NCBI GenBank assembly: GCA_963838795.1
Contig: CAWISL010000018.1
Coordinates: forward strand, 1 to 64,000
Direction: 5' to 3'
Source of the DNA: JAIBJN01 sp963838795
GTDB lineage: Bacteria > Actinomycetota > Thermoleophilia > Gaiellales > Gaiellaceae
DNA: 64,000 nucleotides
The notes under the pieces were generated by a model. It was given only the letters and a program-made list of their open reading frames with translations. It was not told the origin of the DNA and did no database searches. Below are positions 1-6,932 of the stretch, piece by piece (the stretch's first letter is position 1; each line of letters starts with the position of its first letter). The translations under genes and the position numbers were made by a program.

Positions 1-10
1 GTTTCCCCAC

Positions 11-27
11 GCACGACAACGGGCGTT
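11..27. repeat. Left copy of a 17-bp att-like near-repeat
   Basis: GCACGACAACGGGCGTT matches the sequence at 3259-3275 at 16 of 17 positions. The right copy overlaps the stop codon of the recombinase remnant and contains the dyad ATAACG-GG-CGTTAT. Two near-identical short repeats bracketing about 3.2 kb, one of them beside an integrase, resemble attL/attR. This copy lacks the full dyad, so it may be decayed or coincidental. Confidence 0.35.
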
Positions 28-340
28 CGAGCAGGGAGAACGCATAGGGGCCGGGCGGCGGTTGGCGACCTACAGCCGGGGTGGACCAGCGGAGATAGCG
101 TCACCGGGGCCGCAGTTGTAAGGGCTCTGCGGCCGACACGAAGCGCCCGAGAGGGACGTTGATACCTGGACGAGGCCGCCCCACACTAGAGTACGCGCCC
201 GAAAAGGCCCTGGACGGAAGGGCTTTTCGAACCCCCTGCCGACAGAGGACGCGACGGGCGCCGCGAAGTCAAAGCCCTTGCTGAGGAAGGGTGGACGGCA
301 ACCTGCCGCGGTCGGTTAGACGAGCGGCCGGGGGCTATGA

Positions 341-352
341 GAACATCTGTTC
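341..352. promoter_or_regulatory. LexA-box-like palindrome
   Basis: GAACATCTGTTC is a perfect GAAC-N4-GTTC dyad directly abutting the GTG start at 353. It differs at one position from the box at 55874-55885 next to the imuB start. The match to the Gram-positive/actinobacterial SOS operator form is direct. LexA control of the downstream gene is inferred. Confidence 0.5.
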
Positions 353-591
353 GTGACCTCGCAAGGCCCCGCATACGTGCGCTTCCGCCGGGCGGCGCTG
401 CGCTGGCATGCCCGGTACTGCGCCGCGCTTCCGGACGTCGGGTTTGAGGAGGCCGGCACTGTGCTCGCACTCCTGGCCGGCCTCGCAGGTCGGCGACGAA
501 GGCTGCGGCGACCGCGCTGGCGGAGCTCGTCCATCGCCGCGGGCTCGAGCGGGCGAGCGAGAGGCTGGTGCGGTGGGCTTCGTCTGTCTGA
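353..591 (+). pseudogene. Small helical hypothetical protein with an apparent -1 frameshift
   Basis: From the GTG at 353, frame one reads a plausible helical protein (RRAALRWHARYCAALPDVGF, then EEAGTVLALLAGL). It degenerates near 480 into Arg/Ser-rich low-complexity sequence. The frame whose codons begin at 484 instead gives a sensible continuation (AATALAELVHRRGLERASER) ending in TGA at 589-591. Joining them gives a protein of about 79 residues, with one base apparently missing between about 470 and 490. It lies immediately behind a LexA-box-like palindrome. The function is unknown. The break may be a true mutation or a sequencing error, and the two-frame reconstruction is my inference. Confidence 0.4.
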
Positions 592-685
592 GCGTCGCAG
601 GGCGATACTGGCTTCTTGCTTTGTGCGGCGGTAGGATCCTGGTGGTCCGGCCGAGTCTTAACAGGGGGTCATCGGCACGCGACTC

Positions 686-1354
686 GTGGTCCTTCTTCTC
701 TTCCTCGTGGTCGCGCTTGCGGCCGCGAGTCCCGCCGCCCTCGCGCAGGCTCCCGGAAACCCGTCCGAGAAGGCCCAGGGACCCAAGCAGGACAAGGAAG
801 CGAAGAAGGAGGCCAAGGAGGCTAAGAGAGCGGAGAGGCAGGACGACCGAGACGATCCGGACGAGGGGGAGGAAGACGACGAGGGAGAGGACGAAGACGA
901 GGGAGAGGACGAAGACGAGGGAGAGGACGAAGACGAAGGAGAGGACGAGGACGGAGAGAGCGGCGGGGCGCCAGGAAGCGGCGGATCCGGCGGGGAAACG
1001 GGCGGCGACGAGCCGTCGACCCACGGCTCCGGCTCGGCAGGCAGAGGCGACCGAGGCCCCTTGGTCATGAATGCCGGTTGTCTCGAGGAGTGCGCGTCGC
1101 CCCGCGACCACGCTGTGGGCGGAGAGGGAGACGCGAGCCCCACCTCCGCCAACCCACTCACGCGGTCGCCTGCGGAAGTCGCGTTGCTGGCGGACGAGAG
1201 TGCGGAAGGGGGGCGCGTGTACGGTCGAAGCGCGGCGACACCCGCGGATGGTCACCTGGGCGCGCTCGCCCTACTACTGCTTGCGATGCTCCTCATGCTT
1301 ATCGGTCTCGGCGGGGGTCTGAGAGCGCTTCACGGCGGCCTCAGAGGCGGCTAA
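686..1354 (+). CDS. Secreted or membrane-anchored acidic-repeat protein
   Basis: This 222-residue protein starts at GTG. An in-frame stop at 659-661 excludes a much longer N-terminus. Residues 1-20 are a hydrophobic signal-like segment ending near an Ala-rich cleavage region. Then come a Lys-rich stretch, an Asp/Glu-rich tract of tandem EGEDED hexapeptides, a Gly/Ser-rich linker and, near residues 188-210, a Leu/Ala/Met-rich transmembrane segment with a short C-terminal tail. The layout suggests an extracytoplasmic acidic domain tethered by a C-terminal anchor. No family is recognised. Cation binding by the acidic tract is a guess from composition. It lies in the accessory region near a recombinase remnant. 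Confidence 0.6.
   Translation: MVLLLFLVVALAAASPAALAQAPGNPSEKAQGPKQDKEAKKEAKEAKRAERQDDRDDPDEGEEDDEGEDEDEGEDEDEGEDEDEGEDEDGESGGAPGSGGSGGETGGDEPSTHGSGSAGRGDRGPLVMNAGCLEECASPRDHAVGGEGDASPTSANPLTRSPAEVALLADESAEGGRVYGRSAATPADGHLGALALLLLAMLLMLIGLGGGLRALHGGLRGG
881..952 (+). repeat. Four tandem 18-bp units encoding EGEDED
   Basis: The units are 881-898, 899-916, 917-934 and 935-952. The first three are identical (GAGGGAGAGGACGAAGAC) and the fourth carries two substitutions. They are in frame with the surrounding gene. Near-identity at DNA level points to recent slippage or amplification, so copy number is probably variable between strains. Confidence 0.9.
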
Positions 1355-1495
1355 GCAAGCCGCCCCGCAGGAGCCCCCTCAGCTCGCTCGGCGTCCGCTT
1401 GGCCGCATTGCCGGTGGGCACTGGCACAAGATCGACGACCGTCAGACGGCGCCCGCAACTGTTTCGCCCGGGGATCCTTCGGGGATGCCAGGAAC

Positions 1496-1741
1496 ATGAG
1501 TCGATCGACGCTCGCGCATCGTCTGCTCCTCTCCGTTCTAGCTCTGATGCTGGCCGGCTGCGGCGCTGACGACGACGCCAGCCGGGCGCCGACCACGACG
1601 GTGAGCGCGCCCGCACAGACCGAAAGCCAGAACTCGGACGACCTCGACGAGACAGAGGACGACGGCGACGAGGAACGCGGAAAGGACCACAGCAAAGACA
1701 AGGACAAGGGCAAGAAGCTCGGCCACTTCAAGAGGGACTAG
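1496..1741 (+). CDS. Small lipoprotein, unknown function
   Basis: This 81-residue protein starts at ATG with an AGGA-type ribosome site a few bases upstream. The N-terminus is a lipoprotein signal peptide with lipobox LAGC near residues 18-21, so the mature protein should be a diacylglyceryl-Cys-anchored envelope protein. The mature part is short, disordered and highly charged: Thr/Ser/Gln-rich, then Asp/Glu-rich, then Lys-rich at the C-terminus. I recognise no domain. It may work in the envelope with the acidic protein upstream, but this rests only on proximity and composition. Confidence 0.65.
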   Translation: MSRSTLAHRLLLSVLALMLAGCGADDDASRAPTTTVSAPAQTESQNSDDLDETEDDGDEERGKDHSKDKDKGKKLGHFKRD

Positions 1742-1888
1742 CGTCGGCCGAGCCACCCGAGCGCGGGGCATGCCGGAACCGGCCGGGACGCGGACCGCAA
1801 GGTGATCCCGACTACCCTGCCCGCGATTGGGTCCATTGTTAGAGGAGTACGAGGCAAAGGCGCCCTAAGCCGGGGAAGGGAGTGAGTT

Positions 1889-2224
1889 GTGTCTCTCTCT
1901 GACGAACGTCTCGCCAAGAACGAGCTGCTCTTCCGTGAGGTGAACGAGCGCCTGGATGACATGGCCACCTCGTGGTCAAAGACGACCGACTACCTGTGCG
2001 AATGCAGCGACACATCGTGCGTCGAGATAGTCGCGCTGACGAACGACCAGTACGAGCGCGTCCGCTCCCGCGCAACGGTGTTCGTAGTCGTTCCCGGGCA
2101 CGAACGGCCCGAGATCGAGAAGGTTGTCGACGCGAACGATGGCTTCATGCTCGTCGAGAAGGTCGTCGCGGTCGAGGAGATCATCGAGGCGGACCCGCGG
2201 TCGGACGACCCCGGCGCAGCCTGA
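1889..2224 (+). CDS. Conserved hypothetical protein, 111 aa
   Basis: It starts at GTG after a clear purine-rich ribosome site (GGGGAAGGGAGTGAG). The protein is soluble and acidic. It opens with an amphipathic helix (LAKNELLFREVNERL), followed by a Cys pair region (CECSDTSC), a YERVRS segment and a beta-rich part (ATVFVVVPGHE). It looks like the small proteins common in Thermoleophilia/Actinobacteria genomes that share a NELLFREVNERL-type opening. That resemblance is from memory and was not searched. The spaced cysteines could bind metal. No function is assigned. Confidence 0.75.
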   Translation: MSLSDERLAKNELLFREVNERLDDMATSWSKTTDYLCECSDTSCVEIVALTNDQYERVRSRATVFVVVPGHERPEIEKVVDANDGFMLVEKVVAVEEIIEADPRSDDPGAA

Positions 2225-2517
2225 AGCGGCAACCGGTCGCTCGTTGGTGACGCTCCTTCGCGTCCCTTGTCGCATGGTCGGCTCGACGCAGGCGAAGGGA
2301 AGCTACGCCCAAACGGGTGCGCGGCGGACAGCTAGCTCTTTCTCGCCCGATGTAGGCCCGCAGGTTTACGACTGGGCGTGGCGGGAACCAACTCGGCGTC
2401 AGGCTCCTCTGGCGGCTCAGGGGAGCCTAACGCCGTTCGTGTGATCGGCGACTACCGACAGAGGGCTCCGCTCGCCTTGCCCGAGGCGGTGCTGGGCAAC
2501 AAAGCAAAGGAGGAGAT

Positions 2518-2586
2518 GTGTACATCGGCATAGGGACTGTGTTGGCGATCATCGTGATCATTCTGTTGATCATCTTGATCTTCTGA
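2518..2586 (+). CDS. 22-residue hydrophobic membrane micropeptide
   Basis: The GTG start is preceded by a near-perfect Shine-Dalgarno sequence (AAAGGAGGAG, 2506-2515). The frame encodes a Tyr-Ile-Gly-Ile-Gly start followed by an almost pure Ile/Val/Leu helix (TVLAIIVIILLIILIF) and TGA. It is one transmembrane helix with no soluble domain. The overlapping ATG at 2516 is in another frame and stops after five codons, which favours the GTG. Very short single-helix membrane proteins of this kind occur in many actinobacteria. The role is unknown: membrane-complex subunit, or toxin of a type I system, are both possible. Confidence 0.6.
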   Translation: MYIGIGTVLAIIVIILLIILIF

Positions 2587-2636
2587 GGGAAGGGGCGAGC
2601 CTCTACCCTAACCCTCCTCAATCGCCGAGAAGCCTG

Positions 2637-2670
2637 CGTTGGTGCGTCAGCCTTATAAGACGCACCAACG
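2637..2670. repeat. Perfect 12-bp inverted repeat upstream of recombinase remnant
   Basis: CGTTGGTGCGTC (2637-2648) and GACGCACCAACG (2659-2670) flank a 10-nt AT-rich spacer. There is no T-run, so it does not look like an intrinsic terminator. It could be an operator, a recombinase arm-type site or the end of a mobile element. It sits between the micropeptide gene and the integrase remnant. Confidence 0.6.
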
Positions 2671-2751
2671 CCAGCTCACCTCAGCCGAACGCCTTTCGAT
2701 CAGGGCTGGTATCCGGCCACGAACGTCAGGGGGCCGAAAGAGAAGCGCCGG

Positions 2752-3267
2752 GTGCGGCGTCCGCTCGCCCGTGAGGACATCGACGCCCTCATCGCCTCGC
2801 AACCGAGCCTCCGGGGTCAGGCGGCACTTCTGCTCCTGGCTTACATCGGTCTGCGGAAGGACGAGTTTAGGCGGCTGCAGGTCGGCGCTATCGACCTGGA
2901 AGCAGGGACGATCACCATCCGCGGCAAAGGCGGCCACGTCGACACGCTCCCGCTCGGCTTCGAGCACGTCCAAACGGCGCTCGCCCTTCACTTCCGGGAG
3001 CGCCAGCCGACGGCAGACGAAATCCTGCTCCATCCGCTCCAGGCTCCCGGTAGACCGATGGATCACAGCACGCTGCACCGCTGGTTCAAGGACGCGCTTG
3101 CAAACGCGGGCCTCCCGGACTCCTGGAGCCTGCACGACCTCCGCCACGCCGATGTGCGGACGACACGCGGCTACCTGCACCCGAACCTCGAGCGCCTAGC
3201 CGAAGGCATGCGCCAAGTCGAAGTCGTGCACAGGAAAGACGCCCAGGAGCGGGCCAATGCACGATAA
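2752..3267 (+). pseudogene. Tyrosine recombinase (phage-type integrase) remnant
   Basis: The 171 residues correspond to the catalytic half of a tyrosine recombinase. They include the box I arginine in YIGLRKDEFRRLQ, the active-site lysine hairpin IRGKGGH and the HDLRH motif. The third histidine/Trp region (usually LGH) is missing: HDLRH runs directly into DVRTTRGYLHPN, which holds the nucleophile tyrosine, so about 20-30 residues are deleted in frame. The N-terminal core-binding domain is also absent; the frame is open upstream only to a stop at 2656-2658. It is probably inactive. The stop codon lies inside the att-like repeat, as expected at the end of an integrated element. Confidence 0.7.
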
Positions 3268-3275
3268 CGGGCGTT
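3259..3275. repeat. Right copy of the 17-bp att-like near-repeat
   Basis: GCACGATAACGGGCGTT overlaps the recombinase stop codon (TAA, 3265-3267). It includes most of the dyad ATAACG-GG-CGTTAT (3264-3277). Its near-identical partner is at 11-27. Confidence 0.4.
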
Positions 3276-3576
3276 ATGTCAAGTCGAAGGAGCTCCTCTG
3301 CCCGACCGCGACGAACGACCGCCTCCTCCCCCGCGAGCACGTCCGCAGCTCGCGGGTCGACCCCGCTGGCCCCGAGAGCGGTCCCGAGGCCCCCGAGGCG
3401 GCGGGGCGAAGCTCATCCACCCGTCAGAGTCGATCCTCCCGCGGTGCCCGACCCGTGAGAGACTGTCGCCGGCCACGGCAGTCAGCGTCAAGTGCGAGAT
3501 GCGACAAAACTGCCCCGCCCGCCCACGTCACCCGGTTGCGGAGGGGCCTGCGGGGGAATACCGTGCCCGAACGACG
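3268..3576. other. Intergenic stretch without a recognised gene
   Basis: Between the recombinase remnant and the DUF4015 gene I see no open frame with protein-like composition. The only features are the right half of the att-like dyad at the left edge and GC-rich sequence. The downstream promoter is presumably in the last 100 bases, but I cannot place it. Confidence 0.5.
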
Positions 3577-4776
3577 ATGAAGCTGCTCGAGCCTGTCGAC
3601 CCGAACGAACGCTTCCGCCAGCGGCGCCGGCAGTCTCATAGGCGCCGCAGCATGCGCCGGGTGCTCGCGCTGGCGGTCGTCGCGCTCGCGGCCGCCGCCT
3701 CGGCCCTCGGGATGACCTTCCTGAACGGCTGGGGCGGTCAGACCGGCCCAGCCTCCAAGTCCGCGGGCCCGTCCTCCGCGAACGCGCCGTCGGCGCCGAC
3801 CACGCCGCAGCCGGCACCGCTCCCGGACGAGATCCGCGGCGTCCACGTCACCGCGGCGCTCGCCTCCCTCGACGGCAAGCTCGACGAGTTCCTCTCGCTC
3901 ACCGACGACGGCCTCACCGCCCTCGAGCTCGACGTCAAGGACGAGAACGGCGAGGTCGGATTCGAGCGGCACGCCCCGGCGCTCGCGCGTACGATCGGCG
4001 CCGCGAAGCCTTTCTACAACGCGCGCCAGGCGGCGGCCAGGGCCGAAGCGGCCGGCGTCTATCTGATCGGGCGCGTCGTCGTCTTCGAGGATCCCATCCT
4101 CGCCATGCAGCGGCCGCAGCTCGCGATCAAGCATCGGGGCGGAGGCGTCTGGACGAATGCCGCCGGCCTCGCCTGGACGAATCCCTACGACGAACGCGTC
4201 TGGAAGTACAACGTCGACATCGCCGTGGCGGCCGTCGAAGCGGGCTTCGACGAGATCATGTTCGACTACGTCCGCTTCCCCACGGACGGCGACGTGTCCG
4301 CCGCTGTGTTTGCCGGCAAGCGCAAGGAGCACAAGACCCTCACCATCGGGAAGTTCGCCGAGTACGCACGCTCGCGGCTCGAGCCGCTCGGCGCCCGCGT
4401 CTCCGCGGCCGTGTTCGGGCTGACGGCGACGCGCGAGATGGGCATCGGCCAGCGGCCTCGTCGGCTCGCACAGCACCTCGACGTCATCTACCCGATGGTC
4501 TATCCGTCGCACTTCGGCGCCGGCGAGTACTCGCTCAACGACCCCAACGCCGTCCCCGGCGTCACCGTCGCGCGGGCGCTGCGCGACTTCCGGCGCGACC
4601 TGCGCGGACACGACACGCTCCTCGTCCCCTGGCTCCAGGACTTCTCTCTCGGTCGCGACTACAGCCTCGAGGACGTTCGCGCGCAGGTCCTCGCAGCCCG
4701 CGACGCGCAGAGCGCCGGGTTCCTCCTGTGGAACCCGAACGGGATCTACAAGACGGCCGCGCTCGACCGATCCTAG
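3577..4776 (+). CDS. Putative glycoside hydrolase (DUF4015-type), membrane anchored
   Basis: The protein is 399 residues from the ATG at 3577, chosen because the preceding 26 in-frame codons are Pro/Arg-rich and unlike coding sequence. A basic cytoplasmic segment (QRRRQSHRRRSMRR) precedes one transmembrane helix near residues 28-48, then a Pro/Ala/Ser linker. From about residue 85 follows a TIM-barrel-like domain of the DUF4015 putative glycosyl hydrolase family: IRGVHVTAALAS at the first strand, LELDVKDENGEVG, AGVYLIGRVVVFEDP, and the hallmark FDEIMFDYVRFPTDG with acidic residues at a strand end. It ends with LLWNPNGIY. It probably acts on an extracytoplasmic polysaccharide; the substrate is unknown. 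No operon partner is evident. Confidence 0.8.
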   Translation: MKLLEPVDPNERFRQRRRQSHRRRSMRRVLALAVVALAAAASALGMTFLNGWGGQTGPASKSAGPSSANAPSAPTTPQPAPLPDEIRGVHVTAALASLDGKLDEFLSLTDDGLTALELDVKDENGEVGFERHAPALARTIGAAKPFYNARQAAARAEAAGVYLIGRVVVFEDPILAMQRPQLAIKHRGGGVWTNAAGLAWTNPYDERVWKYNVDIAVAAVEAGFDEIMFDYVRFPTDGDVSAAVFAGKRKEHKTLTIGKFAEYARSRLEPLGARVSAAVFGLTATREMGIGQRPRRLAQHLDVIYPMVYPSHFGAGEYSLNDPNAVPGVTVARALRDFRRDLRGHDTLLVPWLQDFSLGRDYSLEDVRAQVLAARDAQSAGFLLWNPNGIYKTAALDRS

Positions 4777-4803
4777 TCGCCGAGCCGACTTCCACAGAGA
4801 TGC

Positions 4804-4828
4804 CCACAGGTCCTTCGGGGGCCTGTGG
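4804..4828 (+). terminator. Hairpin with TTCGG loop downstream of the DUF4015 gene
   Basis: CCACAGGTCC (4804-4813) pairs with GGGCCTGTGG (4819-4828): nine Watson-Crick pairs plus one G-T, with a TTCGG loop. It is followed by A-rich rather than T-rich sequence. It may be a U-tail-less terminator, common in actinobacteria, or another structured element. Two TGTGGAAAA words follow at 4823-4841. Confidence 0.45.
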
Positions 4829-5076
4829 AAAATGTGGAAAAATGAACTTTCCGCAAATTGCGGGGAACGGTCGCGAGACGGGGTTGCGCGGTCCCCCGGG
4901 GCCGTCTAGATTGCCGCTTGCGCCGAGCACGGAGCGCGAGTAGGTCGAAGCCCCACCGGGCGGCCGTAGGCGGAAGCCGAAAGTTGGTCGGAGGGGTGGA
5001 CGAAAGTGAAACCGGCTCGGCGAATTTTTTTGGTCCGGGATCGTCACCGGGTACGCGGGCGTTAGACTCGGGCGCG

Positions 5077-5280
5077 ATGGCGTTCCCTCCCCGGCCACCC
5101 GCCTTCAGCCCCGGCTTCCACGCGTTTGCGTGGGGCGTCATCCTCGGCGCGTACGTGTGGATCGGACTGCTCGCGATCGGCACGGGCGGCGGCAGCGCGT
5201 TTCTCTTCGGCCTCGTGTCCGCCGTTCTGATCTTCTTCTTCGTCCGCCTGTGCGGCGAGGACCAGCTTCGGCGCGACTGA
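5077..5280 (+). CDS. Small two-helix membrane protein, unknown
   Basis: The protein is 67 residues from the ATG at 5077. A TAGACT motif lies 8 nt upstream, the spacing expected for a leaderless transcript. The sequence has a Pro-rich N-terminus, two hydrophobic helices (AFAWGVILGAYVWIGLLAIG and AFLFGLVSAVLIFFFVRL) separated by a Gly-rich turn, and a charged tail. No family is recognised. Confidence 0.65.
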   Translation: MAFPPRPPAFSPGFHAFAWGVILGAYVWIGLLAIGTGGGSAFLFGLVSAVLIFFFVRLCGEDQLRRD

Positions 5281-5285
5281 CCGTC

Positions 5286-5319
5286 TAGGAGGGTTTGGCG
5301 AAATAGCCAACCCCTCCTA
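5286..5319. terminator. 14-bp hairpin with TAGGAGGG ends between convergent genes
   Basis: TAGGAGGGTTTGGC (5286-5299) pairs with GCCAACCCCTCCTA (5306-5319): 13 Watson-Crick pairs and one G-T around a 6-nt GAAATA loop. It lies between a plus-strand gene ending at 5280 and a minus-strand gene whose TAG stop is the last three bases of the right arm. It probably terminates transcription in both directions. The same TAGGAGGG ends bound the repeat at 54299-54465. Confidence 0.7.
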
Positions 5320-5529
5320 AGCGCAGAGCGACAGGGAGGCCCCGCCGGCGGGCGGGCGCGCAAGAGCCGCTACCAGGAGCTCTGCAAGATCGCAGCCGAG
5401 CTCTCGTTCCAGCCTCACGCGGCCGCTGGGGCCGTCGACGTTGCTGGTGAGCCGCTCGAAGGCGGCAAAATGGCGCAGCAGCCGAGGGATGCCCGGGCCG
5501 TGGAGGTCATGAGCCGCAGCCGCATCCAT
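5317..5529 (-). CDS. Small hypothetical protein, 70 aa
   Basis: The ATG at 5529 is preceded by AGGAG at good spacing. The protein reads as a soluble, mostly helical polypeptide (IPRLLRHFAAFERLTSNVDG, then VRLERELGCDLAELLVAALA), with a less structured C-terminus. No motif is recognised. The stop codon lies within the hairpin at 5286-5319, so the gene converges with the small membrane protein gene. Composition and the strong ribosome site argue that it is real, but support is limited. Confidence 0.5.
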   Translation of the reverse strand: MDAAAAHDLHGPGIPRLLRHFAAFERLTSNVDGPSGRVRLERELGCDLAELLVAALARPPAGGASLSLCA

Positions 5530-5593
5530 GGCTCTCCTGGTATCGGCGCCCTCGCGCTTCCAGGTCATCCCTGGCGCGAGGGAAGACGGCTCC

Positions 5594-6205
5594 TCACTCG
5601 GGATATGGGCGCACGACCGCCGTCTCCTCGTCGTTGGGCACGGCCTCGCGACGATAGTCCTGCACGTCTTCCTCCGGCACGAACGTCTCGCGCTCGAGCG
5701 TGCGGCTCCGCGGGCCTCGCGTATCGAACGTGAACGCGAGAACGATCCCGAGGGCGAACGCCAGAACGCCCTGGAAGACGATCAAGTCCTCGGCGACCCC
5801 GCCCAGGCCGATGTCGCGGATCCAGCCGGCGACCTCGTCGCCTTCTTCGGTGTCGGTCGGACGCGTCGCGACGAGGATGCCACCAACCGCCACCAACGTC
5901 GGCAGGAACGCGAGCAGGAAGACGCCGGGACTGAAGGTAGGCGCTCCCCACTTCGTCCAGCCTCCCAGGAGCTGCGAGAGGCCGAGGCAGGCCCCGGCAC
6001 CGACGAGAATTCCCATCGCCGCCCAGTACTCACCGGTCGAAGCGACGTCGAACGTGGTCGCTAGCCAGATCAGGAAACCCGCGGCAGCGACGCCCAATAG
6101 CGTCGTCAGCCCACGCACGACCGGAGGGCTCGCCCAGGCGTGCTCCCTCTCCACCACGGTTTCCGCCCGCTCCACGCTCTCGTCGTCGCGCCGTCGTCCT
6201 AACAT
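5594..6205 (-). CDS. Conserved membrane protein with four predicted helices
   Basis: The protein is 203 residues from the ATG at 6205, which has GAGGTGA upstream. A charged N-terminus (LGRRRDDESVERAE) precedes four hydrophobic segments: VRGLTTLLGVAAAGFLIWLA, then YWAAMGILVGAGACLGLSQL, VFLLAFLPTLVAVGGILVAT, and after a hydrophilic loop VFQGVLAFALGIVLAFTFD. The C-terminal tail is acidic and hydrophilic. It is likely an integral cytoplasmic-membrane protein of unknown function. The gene lies between two other minus-strand genes of unknown role, with no overlap to suggest strict coupling. Confidence 0.75.
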   Translation of the reverse strand: MLGRRRDDESVERAETVVEREHAWASPPVVRGLTTLLGVAAAGFLIWLATTFDVASTGEYWAAMGILVGAGACLGLSQLLGGWTKWGAPTFSPGVFLLAFLPTLVAVGGILVATRPTDTEEGDEVAGWIRDIGLGGVAEDLIVFQGVLAFALGIVLAFTFDTRGPRSRTLERETFVPEEDVQDYRREAVPNDEETAVVRPYPE

Positions 6206-6290
6206 GCTCGATTCACCTCGCTGGGTCGGTCGTCCCGCGAGTTGTGCCCGCTCGCGGGCAGCGCTAACCGCGGTAGGGCGAGCTGCCGCG

Positions 6291-6893
6291 CTAGGCGGCG
6301 AGGTCGCGGCGCCGCGCGTCGAAGACGCCGGAATCGAGCTCGTCTCGAAACGCCGAGAGGGCGAGCTCGCGATCGCGCGCGAAGATGTGCTCGACGACGC
6401 CCACGCGGCGATCGTTGTAGAAGGGCACGTCCACGTGCTCGCGGGTGACGACGTTGACGCTCGTGCGGGCACAGCTGGGGCACTCGACGGCGAGGCCGAC
6501 CTCGTCTCCGCCGCCCGCGAGGACGCGAAACGCGGACGGGGTGACCGGCCGCGGCCGCTCCTCGGGGAAGCAGAAGAAGCTCCACGGCCAGGAGCCCGTC
6601 TGGATGTGACGCGCGGCCAGGTCAAGGAGGTCGAGCGCGGTTGACTCGAGGCGAGCGGTCATCAGGTTCAGGAAGGTCGAGCCCGACCCTGCCAGCGGCG
6701 CCCAGTCGAGCTCGTCGTGCGTCACGAGGCCCTCGTGCTCCCCGCCGCAGTCGCACGCGAACGTGATCTTGTAGACGGCGGGGTGAGCCGCTCCGGGCAG
6801 GCGCTCCAGGATGCGGAAGCGGGAGAGAGCCAGCCGGACCTCGCCCTGGGCAGGGCAAGCGAAGGTGTAGCGCCCCGTGAGCTCGTCGTACAT
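6291..6893 (-). CDS. Conserved hypothetical protein with cysteine-pair motifs
   Basis: This soluble protein of 200 residues starts at ATG. Three Cys-containing motifs (FACPAQGE, FACDCGGEHEG and VECPSC) suggest zinc-ribbon-like metal binding. The middle region is aromatic-rich (SWPWSFFCFPEERPRP) and the C-terminus has an HIFARDRELALSAF helix. It resembles no enzyme family I can name. An unusual AT-containing stretch (GATACATAATCC) lies upstream of the start and may hold its promoter. It is in the same direction as apt upstream, with a 39-nt gap, so co-transcription is possible. Confidence 0.75.
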   Translation of the reverse strand: MYDELTGRYTFACPAQGEVRLALSRFRILERLPGAAHPAVYKITFACDCGGEHEGLVTHDELDWAPLAGSGSTFLNLMTARLESTALDLLDLAARHIQTGSWPWSFFCFPEERPRPVTPSAFRVLAGGGDEVGLAVECPSCARTSVNVVTREHVDVPFYNDRRVGVVEHIFARDRELALSAFRDELDSGVFDARRRDLAA

Positions 6894-6932
6894 GGCAGTG
6901 GGATTATGTATCGGCAGGGAGGACGCGATTCG

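Larger units (their letters stand above)
1..352. other. Non-coding stretch before first gene, with an inverted repeat
   Basis: I see no convincing protein-coding gene here. An 8-bp perfect inverted repeat (GGCCGCAG at 108-115, CTGCGGCC at 127-134, 11-nt loop) could form a hairpin. There is no T-run, so it is not a classical terminator. The right edge carries a LexA-box-like palindrome (341-352) and the left edge an att-like repeat (11-27), both listed separately. The bases before position 1 are not visible, so a gene ending just outside the window cannot be excluded. Confidence 0.5.

Noticed and set aside
881..952. CRISPR-like repeat array
   Set aside because: Units are contiguous without spacers and encode protein in frame.
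4790..4845. Replication origin with DnaA boxes
   Set aside because: TGTGGAAAA is not the TTATCCACA consensus and no origin genes are near.
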